Shown piece by piece: positions 9,236 through 17,766 of a stretch of DNA of 23,192 nucleotides. The notes beneath the pieces were generated by a model that was not told the origin of the DNA, did not search any database, and saw only the letters and a program-made list of their open reading frames with translations. The translations under genes and the position numbers were made by a program. The stretch's first letter is position 1. Each line of letters opens with the position of its first letter. The stretch is from Chara braunii (taxonomy: Eukaryota > Streptophyta > Charophyceae > Charales > Characeae), in the NCBI GenBank assembly GCA_003427395.1, contig BFEA01000397.1, forward strand, positions 618,224 through 641,415. The letters are read 5' to 3'.

Positions 9236-9700
9236 TGCTGGGACAAGGACTGCACAGCTTCGTTCAAGCGTCTGAAGAAGTCGCTGATCGAATACCCGGT
9301 TCTGAAAATTGCAGATCCTTCACTGCCGTTTATCGTCACAACGGATGCCAGTCAATATGGCATTGGTGTCGTACTCCAACAGGATGATGGCCACGGTTAC
9401 AGGCCAGTCGAGTTCATGTCCACTAGACTGCCCAGCGACAAGGTCGCTGCCTCCACGTACGAGCGAGAGCTCTACGCACTTCGCGAAGCTTTGGACCACT
9501 GGCGACAATATCTGCTGGGGAGACACTTCAAAGTGTACTCCGATCACGAGACCCTACGCTGGTTGAAAACGCAGGCCCGGATGACTCCGAAATTGACTCG
9601 GTGGGCCGGCGAGATCGATCAATATGATTTTGAACTGCGACCAGTCAAAGGGAAGTACAATGTCGTCGCTGACGCGTTAAGTCGAAGGTCTGACTTTTTC
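9236..9700 (+). pseudogene. pol: RNase H domain, element 1
   Basis: Continues in the RT frame after the TGA. Recognisable blocks are FIVTTDASQYGIG (first catalytic Asp), STYERELYALREAL (Glu) and FKVYSDHETLRWL (Asp), then RWAGEIDQYDFEL and NVVADALSRR, the usual Ty3/gypsy RNase H ending. It degrades the RNA strand of RNA:DNA hybrids. Motifs are intact within this segment, but it cannot be translated as part of Pol because of the upstream stop. Confidence 0.88.
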
Positions 9701-10578
9701 GGTGCCATCGTGACTTACCTAGATGTAGGCACCGAGCTGCAACAGCAGATCAAGACTGCATATGCAGCAGACCACATTTACAGCGTGCTGATGCACAAAG
9801 TACAGACCGTTCCCCATGAAGTTCCGAACTATCGAGTCACTGACGGGTTACTATTCGAGAAGACTGACAGGTTCGATCGACTGTGTATACCAAACAGCGA
9901 ACCGATTAAAAGTATAGTCTTGGGAGAATGCCACGATTCTGAAGGCCATTTCGGCTGGAAGAAAACTTATGCAAGTTTACTGCGTTCGTATACTTGGACA
10001 GGCATGCAAGTTTACTGCGTTCGTATACTTGGACAGGCATGAAGCACGACTGCATTGCGTATGTGCAAGGCTGCCAAGTATGCCAGCGGAACAAGAGTTC
10101 AACGCAGGCACCTCTTGGGCTATTGAGGCCCTTGCCTATTCCGTCAGGACCCGGTGACTCCGTGTCAATCGACTTCATGGACACAAAAGTCAAGAGTAGA
10201 AATGGGAATAGTCAGATTATGGTTGTCATAGACCGGTTCAGTAAGTATTCCGTTTTCATTCCGCTGCCAGCTGAGGCTAGGACCGACTTAGTGATTAAGA
10301 AGTTCTTTAATAACTGGGTAGTTGACAACGGTCAGCCACTTAGCATGGTTAGTGACCGGGCGAGCACTGGCAACAGCTGATGCGAGTGTACGGTTCACGT
10401 CTAGGCATGTCCTCCAGACGACACCCGGAATCGAATGGACAGACAGAACAGATGAATAAGATCGTACAGCAAGTGCTTCGCATGTACATTAGACCCGATC
10501 AGATTGACTGGGATGAGCACCTTCCCAAAGTGCAATCTGCGTACAATAATTCTGTGCATCTGTTCACAGCACGGACTC
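9701..10578 (+). pseudogene. pol: Integrase, truncated and frameshifted, element 1
   Basis: The zinc-binding HHCC region begins near 9930 (HDSEGHFGWKK) and continues to CIAYVQGCQVCQRNK. A perfect 35-bp tandem duplication (9971-10005 and 10006-10040) shifts the frame. The catalytic core follows with VSIDFMDTKVKSR (first Asp) and PLSMVSDR (second Asp). Just after that Asp a short deletion of about 10-15 nt shifts the frame again near 10358. HPESNGQTEQMNK holds the expected catalytic Glu. Coding similarity stops at about 10578, where the sequence passes directly into LTR interior, so the C-terminal domain and any chromodomain are missing. Element 2 keeps those parts. Confidence 0.88.
9971..10040 (+). 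repeat. Perfect 35-bp tandem duplication in integrase
   Basis: Two adjacent identical 35-bp copies starting GCAAGTTTACTGCG and ending GGACAGGCAT. The unit is not a multiple of three and breaks the frame. It could be a replication slip or an assembly stutter; identity is complete. Confidence 0.95.
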
Positions 10579-10878
10579 GGGGATCTTCGGGTTAGGGATA
10601 GTTAGGATTAGAGAGGGACAAGAGCAATCGGGGTAGACAGGGAGAGGTGACTAAGACCAGAGTGCAGTTGAGTCGAGGTTGGTGTTGTGTGTGTGTGTGA
10701 TACATGGCCGAACCATGAACAATTCTCCTCGCTGCTGTATAATAGTTTCAACGAAGTTGCGACATAATTTGTGCTTTGCTCACCGTGTCCAGATACCCGA
10801 TTCTCGTGTGTGTTTGCAATCGGAAGTGTTGGGTGAAGTTTCCTGCAATTTGCAGTTGAGAAGTCGAGGATCATTTCA
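10579..10878 (+). repeat. Truncated 3' LTR of element 1
   Basis: Matches 4730-5012 of the 5' LTR with few substitutions and ends in the same ATCATTTCA. It lacks the first 471 bp of the LTR, and its left edge is joined straight to integrase coding sequence. It preserves the 55-bp segment (10664-10718, with a short GT run) that the adapter replaces in the 5' copy. Confidence 0.9.
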
Positions 10879-10990
10879 TCTTTCCATGTTCCTGCGTAAA
10901 ATTCGTTCTCATTTTGCGAATTTCATGAGTAGCGGAGTGAGGCCCATAGTAGATTGCAGCGCCGCCATATTCGGCCTTGTCCTAGCCGCA
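10879..10990. repeat. Foldback repeat, right part after nested insertion
   Basis: Starting directly after the 3' LTR, TCTTTCCATGTTCC, then a GCGAATTTCATGAGTAGCGGAG block and GCCATATTCGGCC continue the inverted unit that stops at 4258. About 6 bp of the expected unit are absent at the join. This supports insertion of element 1 into an existing foldback copy. Confidence 0.75.
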
Positions 10991-11290
10991 GTGCCAAACC
11001 CCGGTCCTCGACTTCTTTTTTTTTTTTTTTTTCCGGTCAAATCACAACGGCAGCTCCGTTTCTTCGGGTTGGCCTCCCACACCCTCGGGCATCGGCCGCG
11101 GACCGGTTCGGGAAGGGCAGCTCCAAGGTACTGGTGGTTTAATCACAAAAGAAGACACACTTAACAGTCCCCGGGTGGGGAACAAACCCTGCACAATTGG
11201 ATGGGCATGGATCAAAGGTGGAAAACGACAGTCTCCTCTATAAGTAGAACCAACTACTAATGAATTGTCTGGAGCCGGTCAGCTCAAGGC
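10991..11290 (-). repeat. Possible retroposon with poly-A on minus strand
   Basis: A T tract at about 11015-11032 would be a poly-A tail read on the minus strand, preceded on that strand by about 250 bp of moderately GC-rich non-coding sequence. This shape fits a SINE, but no clear pol III boxes or target duplication were found. Otherwise nothing is recognised here. Confidence 0.3.
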
Positions 11291-11870
11291 CGTCGCCCTT
11301 TTTTGTTTGTTTTTTTTGCGGGCATTGCCCGCACCGCCCGCACCGCGGGCGCTTAGCTTGTTTTTATTATAGTATTTATCTTCGGTTTTTTATTTTTAAT
11401 TCAAATTCGGTAATGAAATTGGATGTAGTGCTCAGGCAAATGTTGTTTAGTTTATTTTTCTGCATAACATATATTTTTTTCAGAATTTTTTGAAAACTCC
11501 GTTGCTTTTTGTTTTTTTTTTTTGGGTCTGCGTTCGGCCCGAACGGCCGAACGCATCCCAGAGGGGTCCCGTACGTTCGGGCGTTCGGGTTCGGGCGTTC
11601 GGCCCGTCCCGAACGCCGGCCACCCTGGGTAAAAAAAAAAAAAACCAAACAAACAAAAAAAAACGACCAACAGACCGACCGGAACAAAAAAAAAAGAAAA
11701 GAAAAAAAGAAGTATATAAAAAATTTAAAAAAAACTCTTTTACGGTTTTACCTTTTTTTAAGTTTTTTTTTTTACTTTTTTTTTTTTTTTACCCTTTAAA
11801 CTGTTTTTTTTTACTTCTTTTTTTAATTTTATTTATAAAAAAAAAGTGCATGGGTCCTACTGACCATCTC
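11291..11870. other. A/T homopolymer region around a GC-rich hairpin island
   Basis: Long T and A runs dominate. Between a T tract (about 11511-11523) and an A tract (from 11631) lies a GC-rich island of about 107 bp (11524-11630). It repeats GTTCGG many times and contains a perfect hairpin, GCGTTCGGCC (11530-11539), loop CGAAC, GGCCGAACGC (11545-11554). Open frames here are low-complexity Phe/Lys runs and are not genes. Confidence 0.7.
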
Positions 11871-12240
11871 ACGCAAGAATGTACACAGCATACACACATT
11901 GAGTAGTAGTCTTCACTCCAGAGACAAAGGTAAGATGAGAAGAGAATCGAGATGCGCAGCTTATATTATCAAAAATTATGATTACAGAGAGTGACAAAGT
12001 GTTCAGAGTCCAACCGCTCAACAGCGCATCACAAGCCCCTCGTCAAACTCATCTCATTAGCTGAACCACGTCAGCGCCATCTCAGCGGAGCATCATCAAC
12101 TCAGGTATGTAGCCTCCATAGCCAAACTTTACACTCTCTCTCTGGTCTCGATTCCTTCCTCCCTCTATGTCTGTATACACTCTCTTCTCTCTCTTGAGGA
12201 TCTACTCTGAATGCTACTCATAGCTGAACTACTAACTCTC
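11871..12240. other. Non-coding, CT-rich on the right
   Basis: No gene, tRNA or conserved motif was recognised. The last part (about 12127-12240) is pyrimidine-rich and leads into the LTR-like stretch that follows. Confidence 0.5.
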
Positions 12241-12926
12241 CTCTCCTCCACTAATACAAGCTGGCTGGGCAGCTATGGCTGCACCCTCTTGCGCCAGCGC
12301 CCAGCATTTCGTCACCTAGCGCAGCTTCTGCTCCAGCGCTATTCCTCCCACCATTCAGCGCACAAGCGCCCAGCACTTCCACGCCAGTGAGCCAGAGGAA
12401 ATCTGATTCGAAGTGAGGCGGGCAGCTTCCTTTATAGCGCTGGCCTCCTCATTCTGGATCTGCATTGGCACTCTGGCCTCCTTTGTCCCAGGCCCTGCAC
12501 TGCATGTGTCCCAGTATTGTCCCAAAGAGGTCTCGCTGCTGTTTCAGCCATGCGGCTTACTTTTTGGATCAGAAGTCTGGATCTGGACTCTTCACTGGAC
12601 TTAGACCGGGACTAGAACCTTTAGGTTAACTCAACCTGTAGACAGACACAAGCTTGACGAACAGACACACTCTGCTGCTCGAACAGACACTTGCTTACAC
12701 GAAAAGACACAAACTGCACAGCCCCTGCGACGCACCCTTCCGTCCAGGGGTTTGACGACAACCCTTCATAAGTCTTTCCTTTACTTTCTGGATGTGACTG
12801 TCGACCCAGAGGTAACTCTTTACCTGCTTTTCTCGTTTCCTGGGTCCTGGCGAGATACCCCTTCACGCTGCTTTACTTTTACAGGGTCTGATCGGGTAAA
12901 CGCCCTTTTAAAAGTTAGAAAGGTAA
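12241..12926. repeat. Possible solo LTR or LTR fragment
   Basis: A pyrimidine-rich lead-in is followed by GCAGCTATGGCTGC (about 12272) and GCGCAGCT (about 12320). The same order (CT-rich, CTATGGCNGC, GCGCAGCT) recurs at about 15.48-15.64 kb and 22.9-23.09 kb, on the two sides of element 2, which suggests a shared LTR family. No ends, TSD or coding potential were established. Four spaced ACAGACAC-like motifs lie inside it and are listed separately. Confidence 0.35.
12642..12710. repeat. Four ACAGACAC motifs about 20 bp apart
   Basis: ACAGACAC occurs at 12642, 12661 and 12683, with a variant AAAGACAC at 12703. Spacings are 19, 22 and 20 bp, about two helical turns. Intervening sequence differs. 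It may be a decayed tandem repeat or a clustered binding site; function is unknown. Confidence 0.6.
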
Positions 12927-13575
12927 CAAAAAAAAAAAAAAAAAAAACGCACGCGATCGCCACCACTATAGGCAACATACGAGGATTCGAACGGCCGACC
13001 TCTTTTTCAAAAGCAACGACAAAAAAAAAAAAAAAAAAAAAAAACACGACTCACCTAAAACCAAAACAAACGCGAAACTCTCAGGCGCGTCAGGATTCGA
13101 GCGCCCGACCTATTTTCCACAAGTGACGACAAAAAAACAAAGAAAATGCAAAAACGAAACGAAACAGGACTCGCCCAAGAAAAAACAAACGCGAAAACGC
13201 GTCAGCTGCACCGCGTCAGGCGCATCAGAACTTTACATCGGACGTCTCACGATTCGTGATGAAAAAAATCGCGCGTCAAAATTTTACATCAGACGTCTCA
13301 CGTTTCGAGATGCAAACGATCGCCACCACTATAGGCAACTTTACAGGATTCGAACGCCCGACCTCTTTTCAAAAAGCAAGCATAAAACAAAAAGGAGAGC
13401 TCAAAGACAAAACGAAAGCAAAAACAAAACCACACCGTAGATTTCACGTGTCAGGCGCGTCGCGGATGGCGCATCAGAACTTTACATCGGATGTCTCACG
13501 CTTCGTGATGCAAACGATCGCGCATAAGAATTTTACATCGGACGTCTCACGTTTCGAGATGCAAAAACACTAACG
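12927..13575 (-). repeat. Clustered tRNA-like (SINE) pieces with A tracts and 33-bp modules
   Basis: Three times the plus strand shows AGGATTCGA(A/G)CG(G/C)CCGACCT (about 12983, 13092, 13350). On the minus strand this is a GTTCGAATCC pol III B box in a tRNA 3'-half context. Two of these are preceded by the identical ATCGCCACCACTATAGGCAAC. A tracts separate the pieces. Four 33-bp modules form two A-B pairs: 13229-13261 with 13280-13312, and 13478-13510 with 13529-13561. The within-pair offset is 51 bp both times. A tRNA-derived repeat family is inferred. Confidence 0.5.
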
Positions 13576-14118
13576 TGGACCATCGCAGATGCAAGAATCG
13601 GCCCGCGGCTGATAAGCTTTATTGTTATGTTCTAGATTAATTGTTTAGGTGGCCCAATAAAGTGAAAACGAACAGTAAAAAGCAAAAACATGAGTGGGTG
13701 AGCTCATTTTGACACCACCGTCTTTGGCGATTTTTCATTTTGTTTTGGCTTAGCAAAACGACTTCAAATTTTATGGGCATGTACCTTAGGTCATAAAGAA
13801 CTCCCAAAAAAACAATCAGAAAAAAGAACTTATTTTTAGGCATAAAAATATTTTTTTGGCGGGGGTCGAACCCCTTCAGGTTCGGGCCCCGAACGGCACT
13901 CCGAACACCCGTACCTACGGAGGTTGGCACGGGGGCCTCCATACGTACGGGCTGGCAACCCTGATGATGCCAAAATTAATGATGATTTAGATAATGATGG
14001 AGCATCAGTCAAGGTGATGTTCACAAGTCTATGATTACAAGAGGATCACAGTGCCTATGATGTTGACATGACACAATATGCTGATGTGGAGGATGATAGC
14101 AGTGACAAAATCACGAGT
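13576..14118. other. Intronic DNA with a GC-rich repeat fragment
   Basis: 13850-13965 is GC-rich with GTTCGGGCC and GTACGG blocks similar in style to the island at 11524-11630. On the minus strand it carries GGTTCGACCCC, a perfect match to the pol III B-box consensus, directly followed by CCGCC and an A run. A SINE is possible. 13966-14118 is rich in GATGAT and has no supported coding sequence. Confidence 0.4.
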
Positions 14119-14266
14119 AACGGGAAAATTATCATGGCCACAATACTCCTGGCATAATCATCTCAGAAAGATGATGAGAATGATCATCATGCTGATGATG
14201 ATCATTCTCATCATCTTTCTGAGATGATGATGCCATGAGTATTGTGGCCATGATAATCTTCCCGTT
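14119..14266. repeat. Near-perfect 148-bp hairpin (72-bp arms, 4-nt loop)
   Basis: The left arm 14119-14190 and right arm 14195-14266 are reverse complements with three mismatches by eye, around the loop GCTG. The arms begin AACGGGAA and end CTTCCCGTT. The hairpin lies inside the giant kinesin intron, about 180 bp past the donor at 14448. It encodes no protein. Confidence 0.93.
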
Positions 14267-14448
14267 GAAGGAGATTGACTCACAAATGAGACAACACCCT
14301 CATGCAAGGTAAAAATGACATCTCACGTAGTTTTCCTACCTGATTTATGTTACATGCAGTATTGTGCAGTTTGTAGGGAAGGGCTATGTTGAGTCACTTC
14401 GGCATGTGCAGCTAAGGAGTAGGGAGTAAGACCCAACCTTCTACTTAC

Positions 14449-14507
14449 CTCTTGGATGGGCTCACATTTGCCACGATCACGGTTTTTGCATTTCCTCCAA
14501 GCGAGTC
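14449..14507 (-). CDS. Kinesin-12-like motor domain exon (second visible exon)
   Basis: A 59-bp exon, minus strand 14507 to 14449, encoding DSLGGNAKTVIVANVSPSK plus two bases. DSLGGN-KT is the invariant kinesin block that follows the LLQ of the previous exon. The acceptor is GTGACTTAG|GAC and the donor CCAAGAG|GTAAGT. It starts in phase 0, matching the previous exon, and ends with two bases (AG) completed by C at 2866. A kinesin tracks along microtubules using this ATP-hydrolysing motor; DSLGGN lies in the alpha4-alpha5 microtubule-binding region. Fairly sure of the exon; the rest of the gene is not in view. Confidence 0.9.
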
Positions 14508-14835
14508 CTAAGTCACCCAAATTCAGTACATGACAGACATAATACAAAAGGTAATGAATTATTACACCGGTACAGATGAAGCCGGCAATCACATTCAATC
14601 TGAGCAGGAAGAAAGCAAAGAAACAAAGCCAGAAGAAAGCCTGACTCAAAAGACATGAAGATATTCTCGCTTCAGTTAAACAAAAAACATCGGGCATCAA
14701 CAGAGGGGCAAACCAACAACACAGAAAGTAATCACACACGGATTCTTGCCAATTCCAGTTGTGGCTGGTGTAATCTCCCAAAAAAAGGCTTAGTGGGCAT
14801 GAAAGAAGCATTAATCTCATGGGATGACCGCTCAC
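14508..14835 (-). other. Kinesin intron (328 bp)
   Basis: Bounded by TTCAG|GTGAGC (donor at 14835) and GTGACTTAG (acceptor ending 14508), phase 0 on both sides. Nothing else is recognised inside it. Confidence 0.85.
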
Positions 14836-14911
14836 CTGAAGAAGATATGTCAATCGTGAGTTCCGGTACGGAACATGGCGTTGCTTCCCCATAGCAACAT
14901 CACCTAATGCC
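14836..14911 (-). CDS. Kinesin-12-like motor domain exon (first visible exon)
   Basis: About 76 bp, minus strand 14911 to 14836. It encodes ALGDVAMGKQRHVPYRNSR then LTYLLQ. (A/S)L-DV..GK-RHVPYR-S-LT-LLQ is the classical kinesin motor block. The donor is CTTCAG|GTGAGC. The proposed acceptor is GTTACTAG|G, but the frame stays open a little further upstream, so the 5' edge is less certain. The preceding exon should carry the switch II DLAGSER block; it was not found up to 23192. Element 2 therefore probably lies in the upstream intron, in the same orientation as the gene. Confidence 0.85.
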
Positions 14912-15348
14912 CTAGTAACAATCCAGGACCTGCAATCCCAATCAAGCGGTTGATTTTGTCACTATCTGGACATGCAGAGGAATCAGGGTTGGATGGAGCA
15001 ATCACGATGAATTGCAACGTGCTACATGAACCATCTCTTGAATGAAATGACGAGATAACTGAACCAAGCACTAAGAATGTGAGCCCACCAGCCACATGCA
15101 TGGATCTACCTCACATATATCAGACTGCCACATCCACAAGGTAATCAAAATAACCAACTGGTGATATGGCACCAAGCCACTGAGCAATCACCCTCAAGCA
15201 CGAAAACAGACAATGCATCAGTCCTCACATAAACATCAATCTTGTAAGTGCAATCAGACTCACTCAACTTCGTTATTCGCATGCGTGCAACCAGATCGCA
15301 AAGTACACTGGCGCAGTGCGCCCAATCAAAGCTCTGAAGATATGGAGG
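14912..15348. other. Non-coding, presumed upstream kinesin intron
   Basis: No exon, RNA gene or repeat could be supported. A minus-strand open frame reading KINRLIGIAGPG was considered as a kinesin exon and rejected. Confidence 0.5.
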
Positions 15349-15466
15349 TAACGAACTCAATTCAGATTCGAACTCGGCTCTGCATGCTATGGCGCACCAG
15401 CGCCCATTAACGAACTCAATTCATATTCGAACTCGGCTCTGCATGCTATGGCGCACCAGCGCCCAA
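15349..15466. repeat. 59-bp tandem duplication
   Basis: Two adjacent copies (15349-15407 and 15408-15466) start TAACGAACTCAATTCA and end CACCAGCGCCCA. They differ at one internal base (CAGATT versus CATATT) and at the last position. Non-coding. Confidence 0.95.
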
Positions 15467-16075
15467 CTCACAACAACTCGTCTCTCACACACACAACACT
15501 AGGATCACCCTGAATACACCACACGCATGTCTCTAACTCATCACACATACACACACACCTGCCTAACACCTAAGAGGCTATGGCTGCCTATCACTACTAA
15601 CTCTCCCTTCCGCCCTCTTCGTCTTCAGGCGCAGCTGCAGGGCTCCTACGCACAACCGCTCTGGCAGCGTTTCAGCATAGCTTACGCAGCAATTGAATGA
15701 ATGGCTTGACGCTGCATCTTGATTTATACTTCTGTAACTGCTTGGTCTGCCCCTTGTCCCCGGGCCCACGGTGCATACAGTCCCGTGTGGTACTTGCTGG
15801 ACTGGAACTGGGACTGACCGATGTACTGCTATCTTACCGACAACTTACTGCTATCGCACTGGGGTGCACTATGACCAAGTCGACACTTGTCTCACGACTG
15901 CTGTTTTTCTCGCCACTTGACCACTTGCTCTGCCTAAAACGTGGGGTTCTCTGCTTCCGGAAGGTCCTAGACTTTGGCCTTTCGGAGCGACAGGAGTTAC
16001 GACTTTGACCCTTGCAGCCTCCTACAGCTAAGACCTACGACTGCTACTACGCCTCCTACGATGCAGGTCACCGGT
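15467..16075 (-). repeat. Candidate 3' LTR region of element 2
   Basis: This follows the end of element 2 coding sequence on the minus strand, where a 3' LTR is expected. It shares the CT-rich, GGCTATGGCTGC (about 15587) and GCGCAGCT (about 15638) order with 22.9-23.09 kb and 12.1-12.33 kb. I could not fix LTR ends, a polypurine tract or a TSD. No genes seen. Confidence 0.35.
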
Positions 16076-16420
16076 TCAAACTCGTGAAAATACTGTACGC
16101 GAGAAGGTAAGGGTTCGGGATCGAATCCCGGAACGGGCATCAGTTACTGCAGATGGAATCGGTTTCACTCCCGCCGGCCTAAATTCGAGGTCCTCGAGAA
16201 AACTCCAGTCAAAGGTAGGACCTTTACCTTTCTTGTCTCTCTCATAGGCCCTTACCACGTCGGAAGCTGTTTCTAAAAGCTCAGTCCTAGTGAACCAGCG
16301 GTCGTCTTCCGGTTCTTGATATACGAAGCGAACCTTTTACTGCTTTTGGGGACGACCTCTACCTCCAGTTCTAAAGACATCTTCACCTACTATGCCCTCA
16401 ATGTCGTAGCTTCCATCCAT
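16076..16420 (-). pseudogene. pol: Chromodomain and C-terminal tail, element 2
   Basis: After the integrase C-terminal domain the frame reads SYDIEGIVGEDVFRTGGRGR, a TAA (16337-16339), then VRFVYQEPEDDRWFTRTEL and ETASDVVRAYERD in the same frame. The Y-IE-I start, the aromatic/acidic middle with a Trp and the final helix ending VVRAYE fit a chromodomain of chromovirus type. Such domains bind modified histones and steer integration to heterochromatin. A tail rich in Ser/Arg/Thr runs on to a stop near 16076. The single internal stop cuts the domain. The assignment rests on motif shape, not alignment. Confidence 0.7.
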
Positions 16421-17700
16421 GTCCGGAGGGATCATGGATCTTCTTGATGGGAATTGCTGACTCGTGACACAGGGCAATAACTTCGATGCATGGAACACTG
16501 GGTAGGTGTGGAGATGTGCTGGGATCTCGACTGTATACGAAGGTCCATCGTCTCCTCCCTTGACTTCTAGGACTGGCCACGGTCCTCTATATGCGGGCAG
16601 TAACTTCTGCGAGATGCTTTCCTCAGGAGCAAACTCCTTAGACTTGACCCAGACTAGGTCGCCTACCTGGAACTGCGATGGGCGACGATGTTTATTAGCG
16701 TGTTTTACCATACGATGCTGGGCCTTCCTGAGGTTTTTAACAACTGTAGCGATCTCTTTTTCGTGCTGTATCGCGAACTCCCTGGTACCGGGCGGTAGTC
16801 TGTGGATCTGATCCCAGTTCAGTCCTTCAAACGGTCTGCGCGGTCTAAAGGACTTGTGCAACTCGTTGGGAGTGCGACAGGTAGATAGATGTACGTTGTT
16901 ATTGTAGGCACTAGCTACTTTGGGCAGCATCTCGTCCCAGTTAACTTGGTCTGGTCTAATGTACATACGCAGAACTTGCTGCAGGATCTTATTCATCTGT
17001 TCAGTCTGACCGTTAGTCTCAGGATGTCAGCCAGATGACATCAGCAACTTTGACCCATAGACTTTCATGAGTTCCTGCCTGTTCTGACTCGTGAAGCGGG
17101 TATCTCTATCACTAACTATAGACAAGGGGACTCCACGATCACTAACCCAATGATAAAAAAACTTATGTATTACTAACTCAGTCCGTGCCTCTGCAGGCAA
17201 AGGAACAAAAACAGCATACTTACTAAACCTATCAACTATGACCATAACTTGACTTTTGCCGTGTCTGCTCTTCACACCGGTATCCATGAAGTCAATGGAG
17301 ACTGAATCTCCGGGCTGATCTGGGATAGGCAAGGGTCTGAGAAGACCTAGGGGCGCACGCGTGGTAGTCTTATTACGCTGGCACACTTTACAACTGCGAA
17401 CATACTCTATGCAGTCAGCTTTCATTCCCGGCCAGGTATACGCACGCATGAGATTGGCTAGAGTCTTTTGCCAACCAAAGTGTCCCTCTGTGTCATGGCA
17501 TTACCCTAGGACCAGACTGCGGATCTCTTCACTGTTGGGGATGCACAGGCGGTCTACTACATCTGTCTTCTCAAACAACAATCCCTCTGTAGTGCGGTAG
17601 TGTGGTTCGGTCTCGGGGGCAGTCTTGACTTTCTCAAGAAGGGTACTATAGATGAGGTCCTGTGCATAGGCCTGTCTAACCTTCTCCTGCTCAGAGCGTC
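16421..17700 (-). pseudogene. pol: Integrase, element 2
   Basis: The N-terminal HHCC zinc region reads CHDTEGHFGWQK...CIEYVRSCKVCQRNK, preceded by a TAA at 17501-17503. The catalytic core has SVSIDFMDTGVKSR, FSKYAVFVPLPAEART, SIVSDRDTRF and HPETNGQTEQMNK, with a TGA (17027-17029) just before HPET. The C-terminal domain (DLVWVKSKEF, KLLPAYRGPWPVLE, FHASKLLPC) is complete, unlike element 1. Integrase joins the cDNA to target DNA; DD-E residues appear present. The sequence between RNase H and integrase is shorter than in element 1, and the frame changes near 17700. No functional Pol is possible. Confidence 0.9.
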
Positions 17701-17766
17701 CGCAACTACATTATACCTGCCTTTTACCGGTTTAAGCTCAAAGTCATATTGGTCTATCTCAACGGC

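Larger units (their letters stand above)
4259..10878 (+). mobile_element. Ty3/gypsy (chromovirus-type) LTR retrotransposon, element 1
   Basis: Order is 5' LTR, PBS, gag, protease, RT, RNase H, integrase, 3' LTR; RT/RNase H before integrase is the Ty3/gypsy arrangement. The element is defective. It has an in-frame TAG in gag, frame changes at the start of RT, a TGA between RT and RNase H, a 35-bp duplication and a short deletion in integrase, and the integrase C-terminus is fused directly to the interior of the 3' LTR. The LTR termini are TGAAA...TTTCA. Flanking 5-mers (GTGGC left, TCTTT right) do not match, so no target-site duplication is visible. It lies antisense within a kinesin intron and inside the foldback repeat. 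It is closely related to the minus-strand element 2. Confidence 0.9.
2867..14448 (-). other. Giant kinesin intron (about 11.6 kb)
   Basis: The donor is CCAAGAG|GTAAGT (14448 downwards) and the acceptor GAATTGCAG (ending at 2867). Exon phases on both sides match (2 nt + 1 nt). The intron contains, in minus-strand order, a long hairpin, SINE-like and LTR-like debris, the foldback repeat and the antisense Ty3/gypsy element 1. Its size is conditional on correct assembly, because a library adapter is embedded at 4815-4852. Confidence 0.7.

Noticed and set aside
11376-11906. Several Lys- and Phe-rich open frames
   Set aside because: Low-complexity translation of A and T tracts.
14904-15101. Minus-strand frame with KINRLIGIAGPG as an upstream kinesin exon
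   Set aside because: The expected block is of the IN(R/K)SL-LG type. Only KIN-R matches and the rest does not.
16100-16140. tRNA-like T arm (TTCGGGATCGAATCCCGGAA)
   Set aside because: The arm is palindromic and T-loop-like, but there is no acceptor, D or anticodon arm around it, and it lies within the tail frame of element 2.
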